A stretch of 24,360 nt of DNA. Source: DAOTVD01 sp034437075. GTDB taxonomy: Bacteria > Chloroflexota > Anaerolineae > Aggregatilineales > J027. A model generated the notes under the pieces. It was not told the origin of the DNA, did not search any database, and was given only the letters and a program-made list of their open reading frames with translations. The DNA lies in contig DAOTVD010000206.1 of the NCBI GenBank assembly GCA_034437075.1, forward strand, positions 1 through 24,360, in the 5' to 3' direction. Shown here one piece after another: positions 14,873 to 22,131 of this stretch. The position numbers and the translations under genes were made by a program. Position 1 is the stretch's first letter. The number at the start of each line of letters is the position of its first letter.

Positions 14873-15439
14873 ATGAACGACACACCAAACATGACCGATG
14901 ATAACAATTTGAAGGAATTGACACGCTTACGGCATGCTGTGCGCGCACTTTCCGACTCGGCCAGCAAAGCACTCATGATGGAAACGTCCGAAGGCGTCGG
15001 CGCTATGCTGGCCCGCAACTATACGCGCTTGCACCAACGCGCCACGGAATTGCTGCCAGAAGATTACTTCATCGAGACGTTTACGCTAGAAATTGATGAC
15101 GATCTACCCGATGCGCAGAAGGTCGCACAAGTGCAACTCATGGCCGATCAAATGGCCGGATACGTCAAGAATCTGATCCGGGAAGAACGCACCGCCTCAT
15201 CCGACATCGAAGATTTACGCAGTATTGGCACCGAACTACGCGACCAAGTTGTGCGTATGACCAAAACCACCCTCAAACGCGCTATCTCGAACATGGAATG
15301 GAGCGAATATGACGACACCACCGAGGGTGACAACACCGCGCCACGCAACCGCACAGTAAAAGTGCGCGTGAATTTGGATGATGACACCATCACCCCATCG
15401 GATACAGACCGCGATACCACATCCCCCCGGACTATCTAA
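14873..15439 (+). CDS. Unknown soluble acidic protein paired with the ECF sigma factor
   Basis: A 188-residue protein that I do not recognise. It has no signal peptide or membrane segment. It starts with a long helical region (LKELTRLRHAVRALSDSASKAL), followed by RNYTRLHQRATELLPEDYFIE, and a second helical part up to about 145 (MAGYVKNLIREERTASSDIEDL, RDQVVRMTKTTLKRAISNM); the last 45 residues are disordered and rich in Asp and Thr. It follows the sigma-factor gene by 12 bases with AAGGG 7 bases before its ATG, so the two are co-expressed. The position is where anti-sigma factors usually lie, but there is no zinc-binding HxxxCxxC motif. A cytoplasmic sigma-modulating role is possible but unproven. 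Confidence 0.75.
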   Translation: MNDTPNMTDDNNLKELTRLRHAVRALSDSASKALMMETSEGVGAMLARNYTRLHQRATELLPEDYFIETFTLEIDDDLPDAQKVAQVQLMADQMAGYVKNLIREERTASSDIEDLRSIGTELRDQVVRMTKTTLKRAISNMEWSEYDDTTEGDNTAPRNRTVKVRVNLDDDTITPSDTDRDTTSPRTI

Positions 15440-15444
15440 TCTAT

Positions 15445-15472
15445 GATGGGCAGACCTGAAAGCCTGCCCATC
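15445..15472. terminator. Hairpin between convergent genes, probable terminator
   Basis: GATGGGCAG (15445-15453) and CTGCCCATC (15464-15472) form a perfect 9-bp stem with a 10-base loop, in the 49-base gap between two convergent genes. The trailing T-run is short (GGATTTCC), so it may act from both sides with modest efficiency. Confidence 0.65.
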
Positions 15473-15488
15473 GGATTTCCGTATCAGT

Positions 15489-16646
15489 TCAGGTTGTTTC
15501 GGTGGCGTGGGCCTGCCGCGCGCGGACGTTTTCGATTTGCAAACCGATCTCGGCGCGCAACGCATGCAAGGCATGGCGTTCTTCGGGCAGATGCACCACC
15601 ATAAACCAGAAACGCAACCAGACCAGCGGCCATATGACAATCGACGCGATGCGTGTTGGGGGGCGCCCAAGCAAGAGTAACGCGATAATTGACGCCGTGA
15701 GCCCCGCGCGTAGCGCTTGGCGCTGTTGTTTTTGCGCTTCGTAAAGCTCAATGGACAAGAGACTATGCACCGAGGCTAGATGCTGGAGCGCTTTGCTGAT
15801 GTCTGCGCGCTGAGCGTCTTGTGTCGGCTCGGGCGTAAGCTGCACCACGCTCAACACGCCATAATGGTCGGAGTATGGTTTGCCGCAGGCGCGGCGTTGT
15901 AACACGATGTCGCTACTTTCGGGGTGTAAGCTGCTATTTGACGTACCGCGCAGGCAGATATAATCCAGACGAGCGGTCTTTTCGCTGGATTTCGTGTACA
16001 GGTTCTCACTCGTAATGGTGTATCCCGGTGAGTCTGGGTGCACTTGCGCGTAACTATCCTGCAAGCCGGTCAAGCGCAGCAGCATATGATAAGCGGGTTG
16101 GTAGGGCTGGATGTTGTAATCACCCATCAAAACGACTGGGTGACTGTGTGAATGGGCATTCATAAACCCTGCCGCCTCATACACACTGGTCATGCGATGC
16201 GTGAGATTATAATCTGCAAAGTCGGGCTTGTACTGCGCCACCAGATGCATGTTGTAAACATCCAACTCCCCAGCGGGTGTTTGGACGCGCGCCAGGCCAA
16301 TCCCTTTCCCGGCGAAGTAATCGCCTTGTACAAAATGTTGCGGATAGCCATTCAGGCGAAAACGCCAAAAGCGCGTTTCGATAATGGGATAGCGCGAAAG
16401 CAAGAGTAAGCCCGTGCCCACTATACCGGCCTGGTAGTGCACATAGTAGGCTAAGCCGGCCTTTTGGGCATTGGCGATAAGGGTTTGGCGGTCGGTCGCC
16501 ATCCAGGCTTCTTGCACGGCGATCACATCAGGGGCCAGGCTGGGTAGAACGTGGCTCAAATCGCGGAAGCGGGCCGGGCGGTCTTTGGCCAGGCCGTATC
16601 CCAAGCCCCACATGTTAATGGTCAGAAGGCGTAGTGTCGTGTTCAC
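15489..16646 (-). CDS. Neutral sphingomyelinase-like phosphodiesterase (SMPD2-type) with C-terminal membrane hairpin
   Basis: A 385-residue enzyme of the endonuclease/exonuclease/phosphatase (DNase I) fold. Metal and catalytic residues are present: N11 (NMWG), E46 (QEAW), H134, D176 and N178 (GDYN), D228 (RLDYI), D260-H261 (SDH). Segments that mark neutral sphingomyelinases rather than nucleases are AGIVGTGLLLLSRYPI (73-88), LNGYP (98-102), GDYFAGKGIGL (108-118) and LTGLQDSY (192-199). After about residue 270 comes a helical region, two close membrane segments (about 314-327 and 333-351) and a charged coiled tail, the same order I recall for animal nSMase1. It would cleave sphingomyelin or a related phospholipid head group at the membrane. 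The start is GTG with GGAGAG upstream. It is the last gene of a likely operon with the MBL and Uma2 genes (33-34 base gaps). Confidence 0.85.
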   Translation of the reverse strand: MNTTLRLLTINMWGLGYGLAKDRPARFRDLSHVLPSLAPDVIAVQEAWMATDRQTLIANAQKAGLAYYVHYQAGIVGTGLLLLSRYPIIETRFWRFRLNGYPQHFVQGDYFAGKGIGLARVQTPAGELDVYNMHLVAQYKPDFADYNLTHRMTSVYEAAGFMNAHSHSHPVVLMGDYNIQPYQPAYHMLLRLTGLQDSYAQVHPDSPGYTITSENLYTKSSEKTARLDYICLRGTSNSSLHPESSDIVLQRRACGKPYSDHYGVLSVVQLTPEPTQDAQRADISKALQHLASVHSLLSIELYEAQKQQRQALRAGLTASIIALLLLGRPPTRIASIVIWPLVWLRFWFMVVHLPEERHALHALRAEIGLQIENVRARQAHATETT

Positions 16647-16679
16647 GGGTCTCTCCGGTCACAAGTTCTGCTTGTCGGT

Positions 16680-17330
16680 TCACGAGCGCAGCAATTGCGC
16701 TAAGAAAAAGTTCTGCGTCCGTTCGCGGCCTACTGTGGTGGTTGGGCCATGGCCGCTTAGTAGTTTGAAATGATCCGGTAAGGGCAAAATTTCGGTGAGC
16801 AAGCTCTGCTTCAGGGTCTCTAAATCGCCGCCTTCTAGGTCGGTACGCCCGACACTATCGTAAAAGACGCAGTCCCCCGCAAAAACAGTGGCTTCATCAC
16901 GCAGGATGAAAATCAGATGGCCGGGCGCATGGCCCGGTGTATAGCGCGCTTCCAGGATATACCCCGCAGCCATGATCTGTTCACCGTGCTGGATAAAGCT
17001 GGTGGCTGTGATAGGCGGTGAATCAAGCTGGACGCCAAAGCGCGCGGCGTGCTCATTCAAGGCGGCCAATTGGGGCGCGGCTTCGGCATGTAACCGAAAC
17101 GGAATGCCGGTCGCTTGCTGCACGGCCTGCGCGGCGGAGACATGATCGAAGTGCGCGTGCGTCGCCAGGATGAGTTCTAGGCGATACGCTTCTTTTTCGA
17201 GCAAACTCAGGATGGTTTCGGGCTCGGCGGCGGGGTCAATGATGACGGCGGATTTGGTCACGGGGTTGGCGATGATATAGCAATTCGTTTGCAGCATTCC
17301 AAGCGGGAGTTGGTGTATCTTGCTAGGCAT
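16680..17330 (-). CDS. Metallo-beta-lactamase-fold hydrolase, glyoxalase II-like (YcbL type)
   Basis: A 216-residue cytoplasmic MBL-fold hydrolase. Metal-binding motifs: THAHFDH at 57-63 (H58, H60, D62, H63), PGHAPGH, AGDCVF and LSGHGP. The opening IHQLPLGMLQTNCYI is typical of small glyoxalase II-like proteins, which hydrolyse thioesters such as S-lactoylglutathione or related compounds. The frame extends upstream to 17471, but that part would overlap the Uma2 gene and lacks family similarity; 17330 (or ATG 17345, five codons earlier) is the likely start, though neither has a strong ribosome site. Its neighbours in the same operon are Uma2 and the sphingomyelinase-like enzyme; a shared pathway is not evident. 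Confidence 0.88.
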   Translation of the reverse strand: MPSKIHQLPLGMLQTNCYIIANPVTKSAVIIDPAAEPETILSLLEKEAYRLELILATHAHFDHVSAAQAVQQATGIPFRLHAEAAPQLAALNEHAARFGVQLDSPPITATSFIQHGEQIMAAGYILEARYTPGHAPGHLIFILRDEATVFAGDCVFYDSVGRTDLEGGDLETLKQSLLTEILPLPDHFKLLSGHGPTTTVGRERTQNFFLAQLLRS

Positions 17331-17364
17331 AATCAGTGCGCTCATCAGATAATTGAAACAATGG

Positions 17365-17970
17365 TTAATGAAAATGATGCAGGTTAGTGCCCAGCGGCGG
17401 GAAGAAATCCGCCGCTGCGATGCGTAAACCGGGTAATAAGCTCTCCATGGGGATAATGTCTTCATCCGCATAGGTATAAGCGGTGCCGTTTAGGTCAAGC
17501 ATGGTCACGAGTTGGGGCGCGGGGTCAATAATCCAGACGATTTGGCTGCCTGCCTGCAAAAATATTTCGGCTTTGTGTTCGATCTCTTGTGAGGTATAAC
17601 GCGACGATACCACCTCGACCATCAGATCGGGTGCAAACGGCAGAAACGACTCCGGGTCTTGCAGTGATTGCAGGCGCGCGTGGCTCACATAAGCCGCATC
17701 CGCTGCTCGTAACTCGTAGGGCGATAGCGCAAAACGCGCCCCATTGCCCAACACAGAGCCCAGGTACTGGTTTTCGACGAAGACATCCAAAAGCATCAAA
17801 ACCCGGCTGGTGATTACCTCATGGACGTATTCTTTGCGCGGTATACGCACGGCCTGCCCATTGATGAGTTCATACGGGTGGCCAGCATATTCCGCCCAAT
17901 ATTTTTCGATGGTTAACGGTATGCTTGCGGGCATCGCATCTCTTAACCCAGACTTATCTTCTACAAGCAT
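17365..17970 (-). CDS. Uma2 family (DUF820) nuclease-fold protein
   Basis: A 201-residue protein of the PD-(D/E)XK restriction-endonuclease-like Uma2 family, which is multi-copy in Cyanobacteria and Chloroflexota and has no established role. Visible core: ELINGQAVRIP near the N-terminus, DAAYV, then APDLMVEVVSSRYT with the Asp and Glu of the active site, EIEHKAEIFLQAGSQIVWIIDP with the E..K pair, and a closing Leu/Phe-rich segment. The start could be ATG 17970 or ATG 17934 (MPASIPLTIEKYW, closer to the usual family start); neither has a strong ribosome site. It leads the probable operon Uma2, MBL hydrolase, sphingomyelinase-like. Confidence 0.9.
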   Translation of the reverse strand: MLVEDKSGLRDAMPASIPLTIEKYWAEYAGHPYELINGQAVRIPRKEYVHEVITSRVLMLLDVFVENQYLGSVLGNGARFALSPYELRAADAAYVSHARLQSLQDPESFLPFAPDLMVEVVSSRYTSQEIEHKAEIFLQAGSQIVWIIDPAPQLVTMLDLNGTAYTYADEDIIPMESLLPGLRIAAADFFPPLGTNLHHFH

Positions 17971-18228
17971 ACCGTCCGCTGTTCGCCAGCGCCAATAGTT
18001 CCCTGGTCAAGCCAGGGGGATTGCATCAAACTGGAGACTTGGCAGACTTTTTGGGGCTTTGGAGTTGTTTCACGCAGAGATAGTTTGTATAGGAGCGGGA
18101 CCCGGGGCCGGCTTTGCTGGGTACAGTCAGCTATGCCGACCTCCTTAGACGCGCCCCAAGCTATTCGCAACTAGATCGGCATCGCAGAAGCCAAACAGCT
18201 GGGGCGTGCGCTCGGGTATGGGGCGCTC
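17971..18228. other. 258-base intergenic spacer with one hairpin
   Basis: The largest spacer of the minus-strand block. It holds a perfect stem CCCTGG-TCAAG-CCAGGG (18001-18017), which reads CTTGACC on the minus strand, but I find no convincing promoter pair or open frame. It may carry the leader of the Uma2 operon and the 3' end of the secreted-protein gene. Confidence 0.4.
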
Positions 18229-19377
18229 TTAGGTATCGCTTTCATCCTGCGACGGCGGGTTAGCCATGTCCAGGTCGATAGACGCGATGACGGCCTCGGC
18301 GGTGGCCAAGATTTCATCGTTTAACGCATCCAGCGCGGCGCCAATGATAAAGATCATGATGCGCTGGTCGGGCAGTTTGACCATGTAATATATTTGCTCG
18401 CCCATGGCATTCGAAACACGCTGCCGGGCCACGGGCAAGTCGCCAATTTCCAGGCTATAGAGCGGGCCAACGGCGGTTTGAATATCGATTTCGACAAAAA
18501 GCTGAACGTATTGATATAGCAATTGCGAGACATCCGCTTCGGGGCCGAGTTGTAAAGCCTGGCTGTAGTCATTGGGCAACAACGGCGGAATCAGCACCAT
18601 TTGGACAGCCCCTTCGGCCAGATTGCCGTCCTCATCCACGGCATCTTCCATGTTGACAATGCTCACGAGCGAGGCGGTTTCAGCCGCGACCCAGTCTTCG
18701 GGAGGGCGCAGGCTCAGCCCAAAATTGTCTGAGACATACGGATCAGCCAGCGTTAGCGCTTCTGCGTCCAGTTCAGGTGCCGGTTCGGGTTCGGGGATGG
18801 TAGCGGTCGTCGTGGTATACGACAGGCTATCGGCGATGCGCACAAACACGGGCATGAAGGTTTCTAGGGCTTCGGCAGAGGCCAACCCAATCGAAAACGC
18901 CATATAATTGTTCTCGGGCAAGGCGACCACCAACACCGCGCTAGCACCATTGGGTGTGTCAAAATACTGTTGCAACATAGCCCGTTCGGCATCTTCCGGC
19001 GTGGTGGGCTCGCCCAAGACCACCGCGTTGCCGCTCAGCAAGTCCTGCGTAAAGAGCCCGAGCACCGTTTCTAAGGCGTTATCCACATTCGCGCCCGTTT
19101 CTACCTGGGCTGTGATGGCATCCGGTAAATATAAAAACGCACCGACTTCGCCCTCAGGGATTTGATTGGTAGACAAAATGTCTTGGTTGCTCACAATCGC
19201 GACCAGGCTAGGACGTTGGGCAATTGTCCAACCCGTGGGATAATCAAAGCTTAAGGCGGTGGTAGCGCTCGTGTAAGTCTCATTCAGAGCGAGGGCATCT
19301 TCGTCTTCCTGAGCATAGACAGTGCCTGCGAGCATGAGCGTAACGAGTAGACAGTTTATTATAATGAAGCGTGGCAT
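18229..19377 (-). CDS. Secreted protein with two tandem PsbP/DUF1795-like domains
   Basis: A 382-residue exported protein of unknown role. The signal peptide (INCLLVTLMLAGTVYA, cut before QED) is followed by an acidic linker and two copies of the same domain: copy 1 (about 40-190) begins ALSFDYPTGWTIAQRPSLVAIV, split here as ALSFDYPTGW and SLVAIV; copy 2 (about 215-370) begins GLSLRPPEDW with SLVSIV. A short Pro/Glu linker (IPEPEPAPELDAE) joins them. The pattern of a hydrophobic-W motif followed by a small alpha-beta domain recalls PsbP-type and DUF1795 proteins, but I am not sure of the family. AAGGAGA lies 8 bases before the ATG. It is downstream of the receiver gene but separated from it by a terminator-like hairpin. 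Confidence 0.75.
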   Translation of the reverse strand: MPRFIIINCLLVTLMLAGTVYAQEDEDALALNETYTSATTALSFDYPTGWTIAQRPSLVAIVSNQDILSTNQIPEGEVGAFLYLPDAITAQVETGANVDNALETVLGLFTQDLLSGNAVVLGEPTTPEDAERAMLQQYFDTPNGASAVLVVALPENNYMAFSIGLASAEALETFMPVFVRIADSLSYTTTTATIPEPEPAPELDAEALTLADPYVSDNFGLSLRPPEDWVAAETASLVSIVNMEDAVDEDGNLAEGAVQMVLIPPLLPNDYSQALQLGPEADVSQLLYQYVQLFVEIDIQTAVGPLYSLEIGDLPVARQRVSNAMGEQIYYMVKLPDQRIMIFIIGAALDALNDEILATAEAVIASIDLDMANPPSQDESDT

Positions 19378-19410
19378 GGTGTGTTCTCCTTAATTTGCCA
19401 ATAGACACAA

Positions 19411-19427
19411 CACCCCCAAGTTGGGGG
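19411..19427 (-). terminator. Hairpin after the receiver gene, likely terminator
   Basis: On the minus strand ACCCCCAA and TTGGGGGT form an 8-bp near-perfect inverted repeat around one base, followed by GTTGTGTCTATT, a partly T-rich tail. It is 35 bases past the receiver stop and upstream of the secreted-protein gene. Confidence 0.55.
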
Positions 19428-19461
19428 TATGTAGGCATAGCATGCGGTGACGCTGGATGAT

Positions 19462-19896
19462 TCAATCGACGTCGGGTTTGTCCATGTAGCGACCCGAGGA
19501 GATATAATCATCCTCGACACTAGGGCCTGATCCCGACAACATGAGTTTAACCCGAGCGAGCATGTCGGGGCCATTGAAGGGCTTCACGACATAATCATCA
19601 GCACCGGCGTCTGTGCCTTCCCATTGATCTTCCAGGGCTTCTTGGCCCGTCAGCATCATGAAGGGGATGGCTTTCCATCGGGCGTCCGCTTTGGCCTTTC
19701 GGCAGAAATCATAGCCGTTCATTTCGCCCATCACCACATCCGAAAGGATCAAATCGGGCATCAGGCCATCTTCAAGGGCCTGCAAAGCATCTTCGGCTGA
19801 TTCATGGTGAATCACCTGATAACCGGCTTCGCTCAGATGATGAATCGCAAGCTTGGCCTGTACGGGGCTGTCTTCCGCAAATAAGATCGTCGCCAT
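19462..19896 (-). CDS. CheY-like single-domain response regulator
   Basis: A 144-residue receiver domain without an output domain. Acidic pocket E8-D9 (FAEDS), phosphoacceptor D53 (PDLILSDVVMGEMNG), T83 (MLTGQ) and K105 (VVKPFN) are all in place. A C-terminal tail (EDDYISSGRYMDKPDVD) extends beyond the domain. The frame could be read from 20040, but the ATG at 19896 has AGGAG 10 bases upstream and starts right at the first beta strand (MATILFAEDS), so the longer form is rejected. It is preceded, 67 bases away, by the STAS/SpoIIAA-like gene on the same strand. No histidine kinase is in the window. Confidence 0.93.
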   Translation of the reverse strand: MATILFAEDSPVQAKLAIHHLSEAGYQVIHHESAEDALQALEDGLMPDLILSDVVMGEMNGYDFCRKAKADARWKAIPFMMLTGQEALEDQWEGTDAGADDYVVKPFNGPDMLARVKLMLSGSGPSVEDDYISSGRYMDKPDVD

Positions 19897-19963
19897 CAGT
19901 CCATTACTCCTGTCAAACACCAAGACGGTTAAAACTGTACCATAAAGCAGGGCGTAGCAAAAG

Positions 19964-20350
19964 CTAGATGTTCGGATGAAATTCGCGCAAAAAATCCACC
20001 GCGTCGGCTTGTGAATGATACCATCGCAGGCGCGCGCCATACTGTTGGGCCAGAGCAGATGTCATAAACCGGACAAATGTATTATCTGCTTCTGAAACGT
20101 ATACAATCCAGCCCAGACGAGGGTGTTGATAAAAATCCGCCGCTTCTTCGCGCTGGCTCATTTCGGAAAGCGACGGCGCAATGCCCGTCACAGTCTGCAT
20201 GTCGAACAAGAAATGCACCGTCTGCGCGCTGTTGTCTAGCACGGGGACGACGGCTTTACGCACAGCCACGGCAGCCTCAAGCGTAATCTGACCATCATAA
20301 GCGACGTAATAGACGTAAGGTTCTTGCAGCCATCGCGTGATATAACTCAT
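19964..20350 (-). CDS. STAS/SpoIIAA-like small protein, function unknown
   Basis: A 128-residue protein with alternating strands and helices: YVYYVAYDGQITLEAAVAV, VHFLFDMQTVTGIAPSLSEM, and PRLGWIVYVSEADNTFVRF followed by a closing helix (SQADAVDFLREF). The fold resembles the STAS/SpoIIAA-like group, and I recall small proteins of this type in Chloroflexota. Unlike true RsbV-type STAS it has no D-S-x-x-L phospho-switch. It is encoded just upstream of a single-domain receiver (67 bases, same strand), which suggests a common regulon. The start ATG has only a weak ribosome site. Confidence 0.65.
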   Translation of the reverse strand: MSYITRWLQEPYVYYVAYDGQITLEAAVAVRKAVVPVLDNSAQTVHFLFDMQTVTGIAPSLSEMSQREEAADFYQHPRLGWIVYVSEADNTFVRFMTSALAQQYGARLRWYHSQADAVDFLREFHPNI

Positions 20351-20438
20351 CTTGCTTCATTCGATATGTTTTAAGCTGATTTACATGCTTAAAGTATAAC
20401 GACAGGATGACCCCCCAGGCAAAAGGTATTTCGGGGCT

Positions 20439-20447
20439 TGTTATAAT
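20439..20447 (+). promoter_or_regulatory. Extended -10 promoter of the ThDP enzyme gene
   Basis: TGTTATAAT is a perfect extended -10 about 47 bases before the preferred start at 20494. No -35 is visible at 17 bases. The location also argues that the longer frame starting at 20407 is not translated. Confidence 0.6.
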
Positions 20448-20493
20448 GCACATCAATCAAAATAGAACACTATGGCAAATTGAGGAGTTTAAT

Positions 20494-22131
20494 ATGTTTG
20501 CACACGGTGGCGAGATCATCGCGCGAGCGTTGAAAGCCCAAGGCGTTTCCACGATTTACACCCTATGCGGCGGTCATGTGGCGCCGATTTACGATGGGTG
20601 CCTTAATCACAATATTCAGATTATCGATATGCGGCACGAGCAAGCTGCCGCACACGCTGCCGACGCGCACGCGCGCCTGACACACAATATCGGGGTGGCG
20701 GTCGTCACGGCGGGGCCGGGGGTCACAGATGCCGTCACGGGGGTCGCGAATGCCTACCAGGCGCGTAGCCCGATGATTTTGTTTGGCGGGGCCGCGCCAC
20801 TCAAGACCAAGGGCATGGGCGCCTTACAAGAAGTGCCCCAGGTGAATATGTTTCAGGATTTCACCAAAGCCAGCTTTACGGTTGAAAAAACGGAAGATTT
20901 ACCCGACCTCTTGCAAGGTGCTTTTCACACGGCATTAAGCGGGCGGCCTGGCCCCGTGTTCATCGAGCTACCATTTGATGTGTTGTTCAACGCGATTGAA
21001 GCGCCTTCGGTAGAGCAACTCTCGCGGGTCACGGTCGAGCCCCTGGCGCCGGAAGTCGGCGATATTCAGCGTATGTTCGACATCCTGCGCGCGGCGGAAA
21101 AACCGCTGATTATCGCGGGGACACAAGTCTATTGGGATAACGCCCACGAGGCGCTACAGGCGCTAACTGACCAGACTGCGATGCCCGTTTTTACCAATGG
21201 CGCGGGGCGCGGTACGCTCGCGATGACGCATCCGCATCTCTTTAAGGCCGCGCGGAGTGCCGCCCTGAAGCAAGCCGACGCCGTTCTGCTCATTGGCACG
21301 CCATTAGACTTTCGCTTGAAATATGGCAAAGAAGGCTGGAACCCGGAGGCCAAGCTCATCCAGATTGAAAATGATCCCGCAGAATTGAATCGCAATCGCC
21401 CGGCAGAGGTGGCCATGGTCGCCGATGCGCGGCTGGTCTTGGAAGCTCTGGCTGAAGGCTTACAAGGGTTACGGTACGATACCTGGCTGCAAACAGTCGC
21501 CGACCTAGAAGCCCCCAAGCGCGACCAACTCGCAGAATGGATGGCGCTGGATGATGTGCCGGTGAATCATTTTCGGTTCGCCGCTGCGCTAGAAGATTTC
21601 ATTGATGAAAACACGGTTGTTGTGGCGGACGGCGGCGATATTGTCAGCGCGTGCGCGAAGGTCATCAACCTGACGCAGCCCGGCCAATGGCTCGACCCCG
21701 GCCCGTTAGGCTGTTTGGGGGTCGGAGCGCCCTTTGCCATCGCCGCCCAGCATTTGATGCCGGATAAGCGCGTGCTCATCATCAGCGGAGATGGCTCTTT
21801 CGGCCTGAATGGTTTTGATTTTGACACGGCCTTGCGCTTTGGCTTGCCGATTGTCGCCATCGTGGGCAACGACGCGGGTTGGGGCCAAATTCGCGGGCCG
21901 CAGATCAATATGGTGGGCGAAGAGCGCGCCGTGGCCACATCCCTGGCGCCGACACGCTACGACAAGATCGTCGAAGCCATGGGCGGTTATGGCGAACATA
22001 TCGAGCAGGCGGACGACATTCGCCCGGCGCTCGAACGTGCCTTTGCGAGCGGCAAGGCGGCTTGCATTAACGTTGCGATTGATCCGCGTGGGATGGCCAA
22101 AACCGGCGCTTCTACGCCCTACATCGTGTAG
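20494..22131 (+). CDS. Thiamine-diphosphate-dependent enzyme, acetolactate synthase / 2-hydroxyacyl-CoA lyase class
   Basis: A 545-residue ThDP enzyme. The N-terminal PYR domain has catalytic Glu49 in MRHEQAAAHAADAHARL; a central domain (about 185-320) includes GTPLDFRLKYGKEGWNP; the C-terminal PP domain has the cofactor motif GDGSFGLNGFDFDTALRFG beginning near 431, ending in VGNDAGWGQ. Start 20494 is chosen over 20407 because GAGGAG precedes it, family similarity begins there, and the promoter lies in between. The MGALQEVPQV stretch resembles 2-hydroxyacyl-CoA lyase/oxalyl-CoA decarboxylase relatives as much as IlvB. No small regulatory subunit (ilvH/ilvN) or ilvC follows, so a catabolic or C-C lyase role is as likely as branched-chain amino acid synthesis. 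Confidence 0.87.
   Translation: MFAHGGEIIARALKAQGVSTIYTLCGGHVAPIYDGCLNHNIQIIDMRHEQAAAHAADAHARLTHNIGVAVVTAGPGVTDAVTGVANAYQARSPMILFGGAAPLKTKGMGALQEVPQVNMFQDFTKASFTVEKTEDLPDLLQGAFHTALSGRPGPVFIELPFDVLFNAIEAPSVEQLSRVTVEPLAPEVGDIQRMFDILRAAEKPLIIAGTQVYWDNAHEALQALTDQTAMPVFTNGAGRGTLAMTHPHLFKAARSAALKQADAVLLIGTPLDFRLKYGKEGWNPEAKLIQIENDPAELNRNRPAEVAMVADARLVLEALAEGLQGLRYDTWLQTVADLEAPKRDQLAEWMALDDVPVNHFRFAAALEDFIDENTVVVADGGDIVSACAKVINLTQPGQWLDPGPLGCLGVGAPFAIAAQHLMPDKRVLIISGDGSFGLNGFDFDTALRFGLPIVAIVGNDAGWGQIRGPQINMVGEERAVATSLAPTRYDKIVEAMGGYGEHIEQADDIRPALERAFASGKAACINVAIDPRGMAKTGASTPYIV

Noticed and set aside
15236..15751. 171-codon minus-strand frame spanning the convergent gene junction
   Set aside because: It overlaps two well-supported genes and the terminator hairpin, and reads as an antisense shadow.
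17331..17471. N-terminal extension of the MBL hydrolase frame
   Set aside because: It overlaps the end of the Uma2 gene and has no family resemblance; typical sequence starts at IHQLPLG.
18160..18228. Plus-strand peptide IGIAEAKQLGRALG, reminiscent of the linker of serine recombinases
   Set aside because: An in-frame stop lies just upstream, the match is short, and nothing else of a recombinase is present. Probably chance.
19897..20040. N-terminal extension of the receiver frame
   Set aside because: It overlaps the STAS-like gene, while the ATG at 19896 has a ribosome site and begins at the first strand of the receiver fold.
20407..20493. Longer start for the ThDP enzyme
   Set aside because: The extension contains the -10 promoter element; GAGGAG and family similarity point to 20494.
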